A DNA stretch of 23,739 bases from assembly GCA_964437945.1 (NCBI GenBank), contig CAYTJF010000066.1, positions 1 to 23,739 of the forward strand, in the 5' to 3' direction. Each line of letters starts with the position of its first letter. The first letter of the stretch is position 1. Below the pieces are notes generated by a model, which saw only the letters and a program-made list of their open reading frames with translations, did not search any database and was not told where the DNA came from. The translations under genes and the position numbers were made by a program. Shown piece by piece: positions 1-7,330 of the stretch. The stretch is from Granulosicoccus sp964437945. GTDB taxonomy: Bacteria > Pseudomonadota > Gammaproteobacteria > Granulosicoccales > Granulosicoccaceae.

Positions 1-2
1 AA

Positions 3-563
3 AGCAAGCACGCGACAGTTAATCCCCAGTCCGAAGTTGACCCAGTGGATACGGATTCTGCTGAGGTTACATCATCAGGATTGGGTGTCGGAGCTAGTGG
101 TACAGAAGTACGAAAGCTTCAGCGAGATTTGCAACGAGTTGGCTACTCTCCGGGTACTCCTGACAGCGAATTTGGCCCTGCCACATTATCTGCAGTACAA
201 GACTTCCAGCAGGATCGAATCGCAAACCTGGAAAGACTGATTAATACGCCCGGTTTACCATCTTATGCCGGGCAAGCAATAGTTGCTGAACGCAATAGCT
301 TACAAGCGGAATTTGACGCTGAGGTATTTGGAGCAACGACAGCCTCACATTTAGAAAAAGCCGTCCTTGACACTATTCCTGACAATTTACCAGTCAATGA
401 CAAGCTTCAAGTTGACAACGACGGTTTCATTATCGATGATCCAAATATTGTGCGCAATCAGGTCCCGCAGATCGAGCAAGGTGAATTCAGTGACCCGATA
501 GATGACTCCACGAACCCTATTTTTCTAGTAGCGAACTTCCACGACTACTTCTCGTCAATTTAA
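3..563 (+). CDS. Peptidoglycan-binding domain protein, 5' end outside the window
   Basis: The reading frame is open from base 3, so the gene almost certainly begins upstream; the GTG at 45 is only the first possible start inside the window. Residues 16-47, counted from that GTG, match a PG_binding_1 repeat: a G-x-x-G-x-E-V-x-x-L-Q motif, then L-x-x-x-G-Y, then a FGPATLSAVQDFQ helix. This fold binds cell-wall peptidoglycan and is usually attached to a hydrolase or secretion factor, which would lie in the missing part. The remaining ~120 residues are acidic and hydrophilic with no recognisable catalytic motif. The gene is convergent with the sugar ABC operon, 19 bp away, with no clear terminator between them. 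The domain call is solid; the overall function is unknown. Confidence 0.75.
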   Translation, partial: SKHATVNPQSEVDPVDTDSAEVTSSGLGVGASGTEVRKLQRDLQRVGYSPGTPDSEFGPATLSAVQDFQQDRIANLERLINTPGLPSYAGQAIVAERNSLQAEFDAEVFGATTASHLEKAVLDTIPDNLPVNDKLQVDNDGFIIDDPNIVRNQVPQIEQGEFSDPIDDSTNPIFLVANFHDYFSSI

Positions 564-582
564 GGTTGTTAGCTTGACAGTT

Positions 583-1581
583 TTATAATCTGGCACCTGA
601 AGCATCAAACTGCAACGCACTGTTCTCTTTAAAGCGTAAGCGTTGCTGAGACCCGGTTTGTACCTGGTGTTCTCCAAACAACCGAACAACGATCGGTTCA
701 AGGCCATCGCAATCCACGTAGATATTGGTATCAGCACCAAGGTGCTCTACGTGTGAAACCACTCCTTCAAGCTCACCGCCAGTTATTGATAACGATATGT
801 GTTCGGGCCGAATGCCAATGGTGGCAATATTAGGCAATCCAAGCGCAACACCAGGTATAAAATTCATTTTGGGAGAACCGATGAAACCTGCAACAAACCG
901 ATTCACCGGATTGTTGTACAACTCCATTGGTGTACCGACCTGCTGGACAACACCGGCTTCGAGGACCACTATGCGATCGGCTAATGTCATGGCCTCTACC
1001 TGATCGTGTGTCACATAGATCATAGTGGCATTAAGCTCATTGTGTAATCGGGCAATTTCCAGTCGTGTTTGTACTCGCAAAGCCGCATCAAGATTGGACA
1101 ATGGCTCATCGAACAGAAACAGTTCAGGTTCACGCACAATAGCGCGGCCAATGGCAACACGTTGTCTTTGCCCACCAGACAATTCTGCCGGTCGTCGCTT
1201 TAGTAATTCATCTAGCGACAGCAGGCCTGATGCTTTGTTTACCCGCTCGTTAATCAACGTGTTGGATTGATTGCTCTGTTTTAAAGCCAGACTCATGTTA
1301 TCGCGCACACTTAAGTGTGGATACAGCGCATAGGTCTGGAACACCATGGCAATACCACGATCGGCCGGAGGAACGGAGGTAACTTGGGCTTCATTTATCA
1401 CAACGTGTCCGGCACTGGGGCTCTCCAGCCCGGCAATAATGCGCAACAATGTCGACTTACCACAACCTGATGGCCCTACAAACACCAAAAATTCGCCGTT
1501 CGCTACTTCAAGGTCAATACCTTTGAGCACTTCGGTTTTACCGAATGATTTATGTATGCCTTGTAGTGAAAGAGATCCCAC
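583..1581 (-). CDS. Sugar ABC transporter ATP-binding protein (MalK/UgpC family)
   Basis: This is the cytoplasmic ATPase that powers the importer encoded upstream. Visible motifs are Walker A GPSGCGKST (residues 36-44), a Q-loop in VFQTYALYPH, the signature LSGGQRQ (134-140), Walker B LFLFDEP (154-160) and the switch histidine in VTHDQ. The C-terminal part carries IGIRPEH, typical of the OB-fold (TOBE) regulatory domain of carbohydrate ATPases. At 332 aa it is somewhat shorter than the usual ~360. The GTG start has AGGA 7 bases upstream. It is the last gene of the operon, 12 bp after the dehydrogenase. The family is certain; the substrate is inferred from nagA nearby. Confidence 0.93.
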   Translation of the reverse strand: MGSLSLQGIHKSFGKTEVLKGIDLEVANGEFLVFVGPSGCGKSTLLRIIAGLESPSAGHVVINEAQVTSVPPADRGIAMVFQTYALYPHLSVRDNMSLALKQSNQSNTLINERVNKASGLLSLDELLKRRPAELSGGQRQRVAIGRAIVREPELFLFDEPLSNLDAALRVQTRLEIARLHNELNATMIYVTHDQVEAMTLADRIVVLEAGVVQQVGTPMELYNNPVNRFVAGFIGSPKMNFIPGVALGLPNIATIGIRPEHISLSITGGELEGVVSHVEHLGADTNIYVDCDGLEPIVVRLFGEHQVQTGSQQRLRFKENSALQFDASGARL

Positions 1582-1593
1582 GCGTATTCCTGC

Positions 1594-2655
1594 TTAGAGT
1601 TTTATCGTATTACCCGAGCGAACACTTTCATCGGCAGCAATGCAGATTTTCAATGACTGAACAGCATCACGCATATGTCGATCAAGATTAATGTTTTCAC
1701 GAATAGTTTTGAGCATATAAGCTTGCTCTCTTGCACAGAGTTCATCATGACCTGGCTCATCGGTCATGGATATATCCCTGTCAGGAGTCGAGAATACGCC
1801 TGCATGATCTACCGCTGCGCTATGCACACGTAACAAGGATGTTTTTGTGTGCGTATCCATATCGTCCGATTTGGCATTGCTATCAACAATAATAGACACA
1901 CTACCGTTGGGTGAGACCACGTCTTTTACAAAGTAGGCTGTTTCCGACATCATTGGCCCCCAGCCCGCTTCGTACCAGCCGAGGGAGCCATCGTCGAATA
2001 GTATTTGAAAGTGGCCGTAGTTATACATGTTTTTATTAATCTGATCACTTAAACGCAAGCCCATTCCGCGAACTTCCACAGGGTTTGCATCGGTTATCTG
2101 ACACATCACATCCACATAGTGAACACCGCAATCAACAATAGGCGGGGTTGTATCCATAAGACGCCGATGAGTCTCCCATGTGGGGCCACTGGACTGTTGA
2201 TTCAGATTCATGCGAAAAACATACGGACCACCCAGTGCTCGCGATTCTTCGATCAGTTTCATCCAGGACGGGTGATGGCGTAAAATATAGCCAACCACCA
2301 ATTTACGGTTATTCGCCTTTGCACAATCTACAATGCGACTGGCATCCTCGACCGTTGTTGCCAATGGTTTTTCGATAAACACATGCGCACCGTTTTCCAT
2401 TGCGTGAATAGCATACTCAGCATGGCTGTCTGAATAGGTGCTAATAGAGGCAAGATCAGGTTTTAGTTCGTCAAACGCAGATTTAAAATCTGTAAACAAT
2501 GGATAGCCGGTTAATTCATCCGGTAAATCTGGCTGCGAACGATTGACCAATCCAACGATATCGTAGCCCGTCTGTTGGTGATAGGCTTTGGCATGACTGA
2601 TTCCCATATGCCCCAAGCCTGCGACCAAAACGCGCACCTGTTTGTCCTGCGTCAT
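1594..2655 (-). CDS. Gfo/Idh/MocA-family NAD(P)-dependent oxidoreductase
   Basis: The N-terminus holds a Rossmann nucleotide-binding motif, VLVAGLGHMGISHAKAY (about residues 9-25). It is followed by the family signature EKPLATTVEDA near residue 95 and a GVHYVDVMCQI segment carrying the conserved active-site-region histidine of the C-terminal domain. At 353 aa it has normal family length. Members oxidise or reduce hydroxyls on sugars, inositols and sugar derivatives. The ATG overlaps the stop of the preceding permease gene by 4 bases (ATGA), implying translational coupling. Lying inside the transporter operon, it probably acts on the imported sugar or a derivative. The exact substrate cannot be read from the sequence. 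Confidence 0.9.
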   Translation of the reverse strand: MTQDKQVRVLVAGLGHMGISHAKAYHQQTGYDIVGLVNRSQPDLPDELTGYPLFTDFKSAFDELKPDLASISTYSDSHAEYAIHAMENGAHVFIEKPLATTVEDASRIVDCAKANNRKLVVGYILRHHPSWMKLIEESRALGGPYVFRMNLNQQSSGPTWETHRRLMDTTPPIVDCGVHYVDVMCQITDANPVEVRGMGLRLSDQINKNMYNYGHFQILFDDGSLGWYEAGWGPMMSETAYFVKDVVSPNGSVSIIVDSNAKSDDMDTHTKTSLLRVHSAAVDHAGVFSTPDRDISMTDEPGHDELCAREQAYMLKTIRENINLDRHMRDAVQSLKICIAADESVRSGNTIKL

Positions 2656-3491
2656 TTAACGGCTCCTGCGGTTAAACCACTGATAAGTTGTCTGGAAAAC
2701 ACGATGTACAGCAGCAGCACCGGCACTATTGCCATCGACAAGGCGGCCAAGACTGCATTCCAGTCTGTTACGAATTGACCAATAAAAACCTGCGAGCCCA
2801 GTGTCACCGTTTTGGTTGCTTCGGCCGGCGCAAGAATAAGCGGAAACCACAGATCATTCCAAATTGGGATCATGGTAAATATCGCAACCGTTGCTAAAGC
2901 GGGCCGGATAAGTGGTCCAACAAGACGATAAAATATACGGTATTCGCTCAGACCATCAATGCGTCCTGCGTCTTTTAAGTCTTTTGACACGCCATGCATA
3001 AACTCGGACAAAATAAAGATGGCCAGTGGTAAGCCTTGCGCTGTGTACACCAGTATTAATGCGGTGAGCGTATTAACCAGACCAGTTGCCACCATAAGTT
3101 GCAATATTGAAACGGTACCCAGCCGTATCGGAATCATGATACCCAGCGCCAGGTACAAACCCATCAGCGTATTGCCTTTAAAACGATATTCAGATAACGC
3201 AAAAGCCGCCATGGCACCAAACAACAATACAAAAAATATTGACACTACTGTGACAATGAAGCTGTTCTGAAAATACAGCACAAAGTCACCTTGCTTCATC
3301 ACGGTTTCAAAACCAACGGTTGAAAACGTATCGCTATCGGGCGGGCTTAAAGGTGATCGAAAAATGGCTTTGCGTGTCTTGAACGAGTTGATAATGATAA
3401 TCACAACCGGAAACAGCGCGATAACTGCATACAGCAACAATACTGCGTGCGATGCGATGGCCCGGGTCTTGGAGTATTGAATAGTACTCAC
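2652..3491 (-). CDS. Sugar ABC transporter permease (MalG-like)
   Basis: This 279-aa inner-membrane protein has about six hydrophobic segments. It carries the cytoplasmic EAA-type loop DAGRIDGLSEYRIFYRLVGPLIRPAL, read here as DAGRIDGLSE followed by the P-L-x-x-P pattern. That loop docks on the ATPase in CUT1 sugar importers. The GTG start is supported by AGGAAAGG a few bases upstream. It begins 11 bp after the other permease gene and overlaps the dehydrogenase gene by 4 bases. It forms the second half of the heterodimeric membrane channel with the neighbouring MalF-like subunit. Confidence 0.92.
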   Translation of the reverse strand: MSTIQYSKTRAIASHAVLLLYAVIALFPVVIIIINSFKTRKAIFRSPLSPPDSDTFSTVGFETVMKQGDFVLYFQNSFIVTVVSIFFVLLFGAMAAFALSEYRFKGNTLMGLYLALGIMIPIRLGTVSILQLMVATGLVNTLTALILVYTAQGLPLAIFILSEFMHGVSKDLKDAGRIDGLSEYRIFYRLVGPLIRPALATVAIFTMIPIWNDLWFPLILAPAEATKTVTLGSQVFIGQFVTDWNAVLAALSMAIVPVLLLYIVFSRQLISGLTAGAVK

Positions 3492-3502
3492 TTAAACCTT
3501 TC

Positions 3503-4432
3503 CTACAACGCATATCGGCGCAAACGCCGCTGAATGGTAAATAAATACAAACACACACCGGCAAGGATGATAAGAAACATAACCGAGGCAATGGTGGCAC
3601 CCAAGTGCTTGTCACCCAGCTGTAATTGAAACCCGAAAAAGGTTCTGTATAGAAAGGTGCCCAAAATATCGGTTGAAAAATCCGGACCTGCCAACGCACC
3701 CTGGGTTACGTATATAAGATCGAATGCGTTAAAGTTGCCAACAAACGTTAATATTGAAATGATGCCAATCGATGGCAGTATCAGTGGCAATTTTATTTTC
3801 CAAAACTGCGCGCTGCCAGTCACACCATCACATTCTGCAGCTTCAAGAATATCTTCAGGAATTGAGATCAGGGCCGCGTATATCAGCATCATTGGGATAC
3901 CAACAAACTGCCAAACTGAAATAAGGCTTAACGTGATCAGTGCGTATTCTTCCTTGCCTAACCACGGTTTATACAAAAACTTCAGGCCAACCGCATCGAG
4001 CAAGTCCGGGGCAACGCCCCACAGCGGCGACAGGATGAGTTTCCAGACAAACCCTACGATCACAAAAGACAAAATGGTTGGCACAAAAATCGCCGTACGG
4101 TACCAGGCACGAAAGCGTAATCGCGAATTGGAAAGAATAGCGGCAAGTAATATGCCGATGGGGTTTTGCACCAGCATATGAATAATAAAAAAAATGCTGT
4201 TGTTGCTAAAGGCGTTCCAGAAGGTAGCGGACAATCGCTCATCACCGAACAAGTGCCTGAAATTGCCCAGCCCAACAAACACTTTTTGCGCATCGACTAA
4301 TTTATACATCGATAGTTGCATGGTGCCAAACAACGGCAAAATCATGATCGCTGTATAAACCAGCACGGCAGGTGCAAGAAAGATCGCAATATGCCAGCGG
4401 CGGCGCGGTTTATGAATTGAAATGTTGCTCAA
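3503..4432 (-). CDS. Sugar ABC transporter permease (MalF-like)
   Basis: This 309-aa protein has an N-terminal basic stretch, PRRRWH, then a membrane segment FLAPAVLVYTAIMILPL, as in CUT1 MalF-type subunits. The EAA loop is present as ILEAAECDGVTGSAQFWKIK followed by PLILPS. The first plausible start is TTG at 4432. The frame is open further upstream to a TAG but offers no ATG or GTG, and the SD is weak. It is separated from the binding-protein gene by 214 bp of structured intercistronic sequence. Translation through a weak TTG start after that element may keep permease levels far below those of the binding protein (inference). Confidence 0.92.
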   Translation of the reverse strand: MSNISIHKPRRRWHIAIFLAPAVLVYTAIMILPLFGTMQLSMYKLVDAQKVFVGLGNFRHLFGDERLSATFWNAFSNNSIFFIIHMLVQNPIGILLAAILSNSRLRFRAWYRTAIFVPTILSFVIVGFVWKLILSPLWGVAPDLLDAVGLKFLYKPWLGKEEYALITLSLISVWQFVGIPMMLIYAALISIPEDILEAAECDGVTGSAQFWKIKLPLILPSIGIISILTFVGNFNAFDLIYVTQGALAGPDFSTDILGTFLYRTFFGFQLQLGDKHLGATIASVMFLIILAGVCLYLFTIQRRLRRYAL

Positions 4433-4468
4433 ACGTTTATCTGATTCTGGTATTGGCTTTGCGTAAGA

Positions 4469-4535
4469 CTATTTCGCCGCCACACCACACAGAAATGGAC
4501 TGTCCCATCGAAGATGGAAAATGGCGACGAAATAG
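4469..4535 (-). ncRNA. Intercistronic stem-loop between binding-protein and permease genes
   Basis: Two 14-base arms (4469-4482 and 4522-4535) are complementary except for one position. Inside them CCATC (4505-4509) and GATGG (4513-4517) form a smaller hairpin. The element is transcribed with the minus-strand operon. No uridine run follows in the transcript, so it does not look like a simple terminator. It more likely protects the upstream mRNA or limits read-through into the permease genes, as intercistronic hairpins do in other binding-protein operons. It is a structured RNA segment rather than an independent RNA gene. Confidence 0.5.
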
Positions 4536-4550
4536 CCAATGCGGATAAAA

Positions 4551-4617
4551 GCTCACAAACAGTACTCTTAAGACATTGCCCTTAACTCACCGATCATTTG
4601 AATATTGACTTGTGAGC
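4551..4617 (-). repeat. 8-bp inverted repeat flanking a 51-bp loop in the intercistronic gap
   Basis: GCTCACAA at 4551-4558 is the exact reverse complement of TTGTGAGC at 4610-4617. The pair lies between the binding-protein stop and the stem-loop at 4469-4535, so the 214-bp gap holds two nested RNA structures in series. It may extend the structured 3' end of the binding-protein message. The arms are short and widely spaced, so chance is possible. Confidence 0.35.
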
Positions 4618-4646
4618 AATAGCTTTCTTTAGATATCAGTTTGTCG

Positions 4647-5894
4647 TTATGGTTTATACCAACTAGCCAGGCCTTCCTGTAACCGCTTGCCAGCATTTGC
4701 CGGAGTCTCTGAGCCTTTGATTACGTTGGCCGAAGCGTTCCATGTATCGTTCTCCAGATTCGGCTCACCTCTGGACAGTATTTGATAAGTAGAACGAATC
4801 GTTGACTTACATTTGTCGCGCCACGAGATAAATTCCTGAGCTAGCGGGTCTTCAAGCGTTACTGTGTCGTTGGACAATGGGAAAAATCCGGGTAATGCGT
4901 TTGCATAAAGACTCGCAAATTCAGACGAACCAACCCAGTTTAAAAAAGCTTGAGCGGCTTCTGCGTTTGGTGATTTAGCATTCATGCCAATGCCGATGTC
5001 GGTGTGATCTGAGATGTAACAATCATCACCGGCGTTCGCAACGGGCGGTATAAACGCACCGAGTTCAAAGTCTGCATTTTCATTAAAGCCCGTAATTTCC
5101 CATGAGCCTGCCGGATAGATAGCGGCTCGCCCCAACGTAAACATATTCTGGCTATCCGGGTATGTTTGCGCTTCATATCCGTCACCAAGATAAGCGCCCC
5201 ATTTGGCCAACTGCTCGTACGGTGCAACCCACTGCGCATCGGTGAGTTTCTGTGAGCCATCAATCAAACCCAAACGGCCTTCTTCACCTTTCCAATAGTT
5301 AGGACCAATGTTCTGATAGCCCATGGTAGCCGCTTCCCATTGATCGCTGGTGCCCATAGACATTGGAATGTAATCCCCCTGTTCCTTGATCTTGTCTAGT
5401 GCTGCAAAAAATTCCGCTTCGGTCTCCGGTACCGACAACCCTAGTTCGGTAAACGCATCCTTGTTGTAGATAAAGCCATGAATAACGGATGCCATTGGTA
5501 CACAAAACGGGTCCTTGCCATCGTCTGTGATCCAGGCGGATTTTGCTACATCAGAAAAATTCGCCATGCCTGGTAAGTCTGCCAGTGAAGCCAAATAGCC
5601 CTGATCGTATAAAGCTAACGATGCATCGAACGGACGACAGGTGATTAGATCTCCGGCAGAGCCTGCTTCGAGCTTGGAGTTCAGCACCGCGTTGTATTCC
5701 GCCGGTGCCGTGGGCGCGAAAGTCACTTTAATACCCGGGTTTTCAGCTTCAAATGCCGGTATGATTTTATCCTGCCAAATTGCCAGATCATCGTTACGCC
5801 AGCTTTCAATGGTTAGTTCGACATCTTGTGCTTGAATTGCCGCAGTCATGCCAACAAGTGTTGTGGCTACGGCGAGTTTTATTATTACTCTCAT
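4647..5894 (-). CDS. Periplasmic sugar-binding protein of a CUT1 ABC importer
   Basis: This 415-aa protein begins with a Sec signal peptide: a short basic start, a hydrophobic core through residue ~20 and a likely cut after AIQA at residue 22. The mature start VELTIESWRNDD, followed by IIPAFEAENPGIKVTF, is the hallmark of family-1 extracellular solute-binding proteins (MalE-like). Further typical segments are YNKDAF, AAIYPAGSWEITGF and AQAFLNWVGS. It delivers sugar to the two permeases encoded downstream. The ATG is preceded by AAGGAG and AGGA. It is first in the operon and divergent from nagA, which suggests an amino sugar or chitin-derived ligand; this is inference. Confidence 0.93.
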   Translation of the reverse strand: MRVIIKLAVATTLVGMTAAIQAQDVELTIESWRNDDLAIWQDKIIPAFEAENPGIKVTFAPTAPAEYNAVLNSKLEAGSAGDLITCRPFDASLALYDQGYLASLADLPGMANFSDVAKSAWITDDGKDPFCVPMASVIHGFIYNKDAFTELGLSVPETEAEFFAALDKIKEQGDYIPMSMGTSDQWEAATMGYQNIGPNYWKGEEGRLGLIDGSQKLTDAQWVAPYEQLAKWGAYLGDGYEAQTYPDSQNMFTLGRAAIYPAGSWEITGFNENADFELGAFIPPVANAGDDCYISDHTDIGIGMNAKSPNAEAAQAFLNWVGSSEFASLYANALPGFFPLSNDTVTLEDPLAQEFISWRDKCKSTIRSTYQILSRGEPNLENDTWNASANVIKGSETPANAGKRLQEGLASWYKP

Positions 5895-5926
5895 GGTTCC
5901 TGCTTCTCCTTTAAGATTCGCACCAG

Positions 5927-5955
5927 CGATAATTTGTGTCAGCGCACATGGTCAA
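5927..5955 (-). promoter_or_regulatory. Candidate sigma70 promoter for the sugar transporter operon
   Basis: On the minus strand TTGACC (5950-5955) is followed after 17 bases by TTATCG (5927-5932). The -35 box is good and the -10 box poor. It sits 33 bases before the binding-protein start. A weak -10 would fit a regulated promoter, but the call rests on pattern alone. Confidence 0.35.
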
Positions 5956-5974
5956 CACCACCCTATCATGCCAA

Positions 5975-5989
5975 ACAATCGCTGATTGT
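5975..5989. promoter_or_regulatory. Candidate operator between nagA and the transporter operon
   Basis: ACAATC-GCT-GATTGT is a perfect 6-3-6 palindrome. It lies 20 bp upstream of the proposed -35 box of the transporter operon and 75 bp before nagA. A shared regulator of the divergent genes could bind here. No repressor or activator gene lies next to the cluster. Confidence 0.35.
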
Positions 5990-6063
5990 CCAGCTAAAAC
6001 TACCCACGCTCACTACTCGCGTTTAATCGTGGGGCAAACAGTGCCAACGCCGAGATTGCAACA

Positions 6064-7308
6064 ATGCCCGCAGTCACCTGCGAATCATTAGCAAATCAGG
6101 GTAAGATAGTACTTATGGGTAGTGTATCTGCAATCACTGGCGCTGATATTGGTGTTGGAGCATCAGCGCTTACCGACCATGCCGTGCTGATTAACGAGCA
6201 TGGAAAAATCAGCGATGTGTGTCCAATCGCAGCCATACCACAAAACCAGAATACCATCGAGTTGCAAGGTGGCAGCCTGGTTGCCGGGTGTATTGACTTG
6301 CAGGTTAATGGTGGCGGCGGCGTCCTGTTCAATAACGATATATCAGTCGATGCTATTGAAGCGATTTGTCGTGCACATCGACAGCTTGGTACGTGCCGCT
6401 TGTTAGTCACTTTGATTTCAAGCACTGCCCAGAACACCACCGCTGCTATCGCCGCAGCTATCGAAGCTTATGAGAAGAACATTCCCGGGTTTCTTGGCTT
6501 GCATCTTGAGGGGCCACACTTAAGCACAGATAAAAAAGGTGCGCACAATGAGTCGGTGCTCCGTCGCATGACACGGTCAGACCTGGATGAACTATGCGCA
6601 GCCTGCCAACGGCTGCCCTATTTAATGGTGACTGTCGCTCCTGAAATGGTGACAAACGAGCAAATAACTATCATGAGCCGCAGCGGTATTGTGGTAAGCC
6701 TTGGACACAGCAACGCAGGCTGTGCTGATGCAGTTGCGGCCTATAAACACGGAGCTCGTTGCGCTACGCATTTATACAACGCAATGAGTCCACTTACCTC
6801 GCGCGAGCCGGGTATGGTTGGCGCAGCTTTGAGTACTGACGATGCTTATGCCGGTTTAATCACAGACGGAATTCATGTTGATGCAGCTGCAATCAAAATT
6901 GCCATAAACGCAAAAAACGGTCGAGGCAAGCTATTTATCGTTTCTGATGCAATGGCCACCGCCGGTTCTACCCTGTCAGAATTTAGTCTTGATGGTCGAA
7001 CAATATTGCGTAAACAAAGTACGGTAAGCACACAAAATACAGCACGCACGCAAAGTCGACTGGAACTCATGGATGGCACCCTGGCCGGTGCTGATACCGA
7101 CATGCTCTCATCCGTTCGGTATCTGATTAACGATGTCGGCGTAGATGAGTCTGAGGCGCTACATATGGCTACAAGCTATCCTAGTAGTTGCATTGGTGCT
7201 ACCAAATTTTTGGGCTCACTGCAACCCGGCCAGTTCGCCAATATCGTTCATCTGGATGCTGCCCATCAGCCGCAACAAGTTTGGGTCGACGGTGTCACGC
7301 AGTTATGA
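6064..7308 (+). CDS. nagA: N-acetylglucosamine-6-phosphate deacetylase
   Basis: This cytoplasmic amidohydrolase converts GlcNAc-6-phosphate to glucosamine-6-phosphate and acetate. Family motifs appear in order: GCIDLQVNGGGGV (75-87), HLEGPHL with metal ligand E149, KKGAHN, SLGHS with H215, CATHLYNAMSPL with H236, DGIHVD (268-273) and the catalytic-acid segment IVSDAM with D295. At 414 aa it is slightly longer than usual because of a 17-residue N-terminal tail. A second ATG at 6115 would give 397 aa and may be the true start; neither has a strong SD. It is divergent from the transporter operon and convergent with the kinase gene at 7331. No GlcNAc kinase or nagB is present here. Confidence 0.93.
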   Translation: MPAVTCESLANQGKIVLMGSVSAITGADIGVGASALTDHAVLINEHGKISDVCPIAAIPQNQNTIELQGGSLVAGCIDLQVNGGGGVLFNNDISVDAIEAICRAHRQLGTCRLLVTLISSTAQNTTAAIAAAIEAYEKNIPGFLGLHLEGPHLSTDKKGAHNESVLRRMTRSDLDELCAACQRLPYLMVTVAPEMVTNEQITIMSRSGIVVSLGHSNAGCADAVAAYKHGARCATHLYNAMSPLTSREPGMVGAALSTDDAYAGLITDGIHVDAAAIKIAINAKNGRGKLFIVSDAMATAGSTLSEFSLDGRTILRKQSTVSTQNTARTQSRLELMDGTLAGADTDMLSSVRYLINDVGVDESEALHMATSYPSSCIGATKFLGSLQPGQFANIVHLDAAHQPQQVWVDGVTQL

Positions 7309-7330
7309 AAGGCATAAACCAGGAGAATCA

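Noticed and set aside
3657..4181. 174-codon plus-strand frame inside the MalF-like permease gene
   Set aside because: It is a complementary-strand artefact of a clearly conserved permease.
7309..7330. Search for a bidirectional terminator between nagA and the kinase gene
   Set aside because: The 22-bp gap shows no inverted repeat or T-run.
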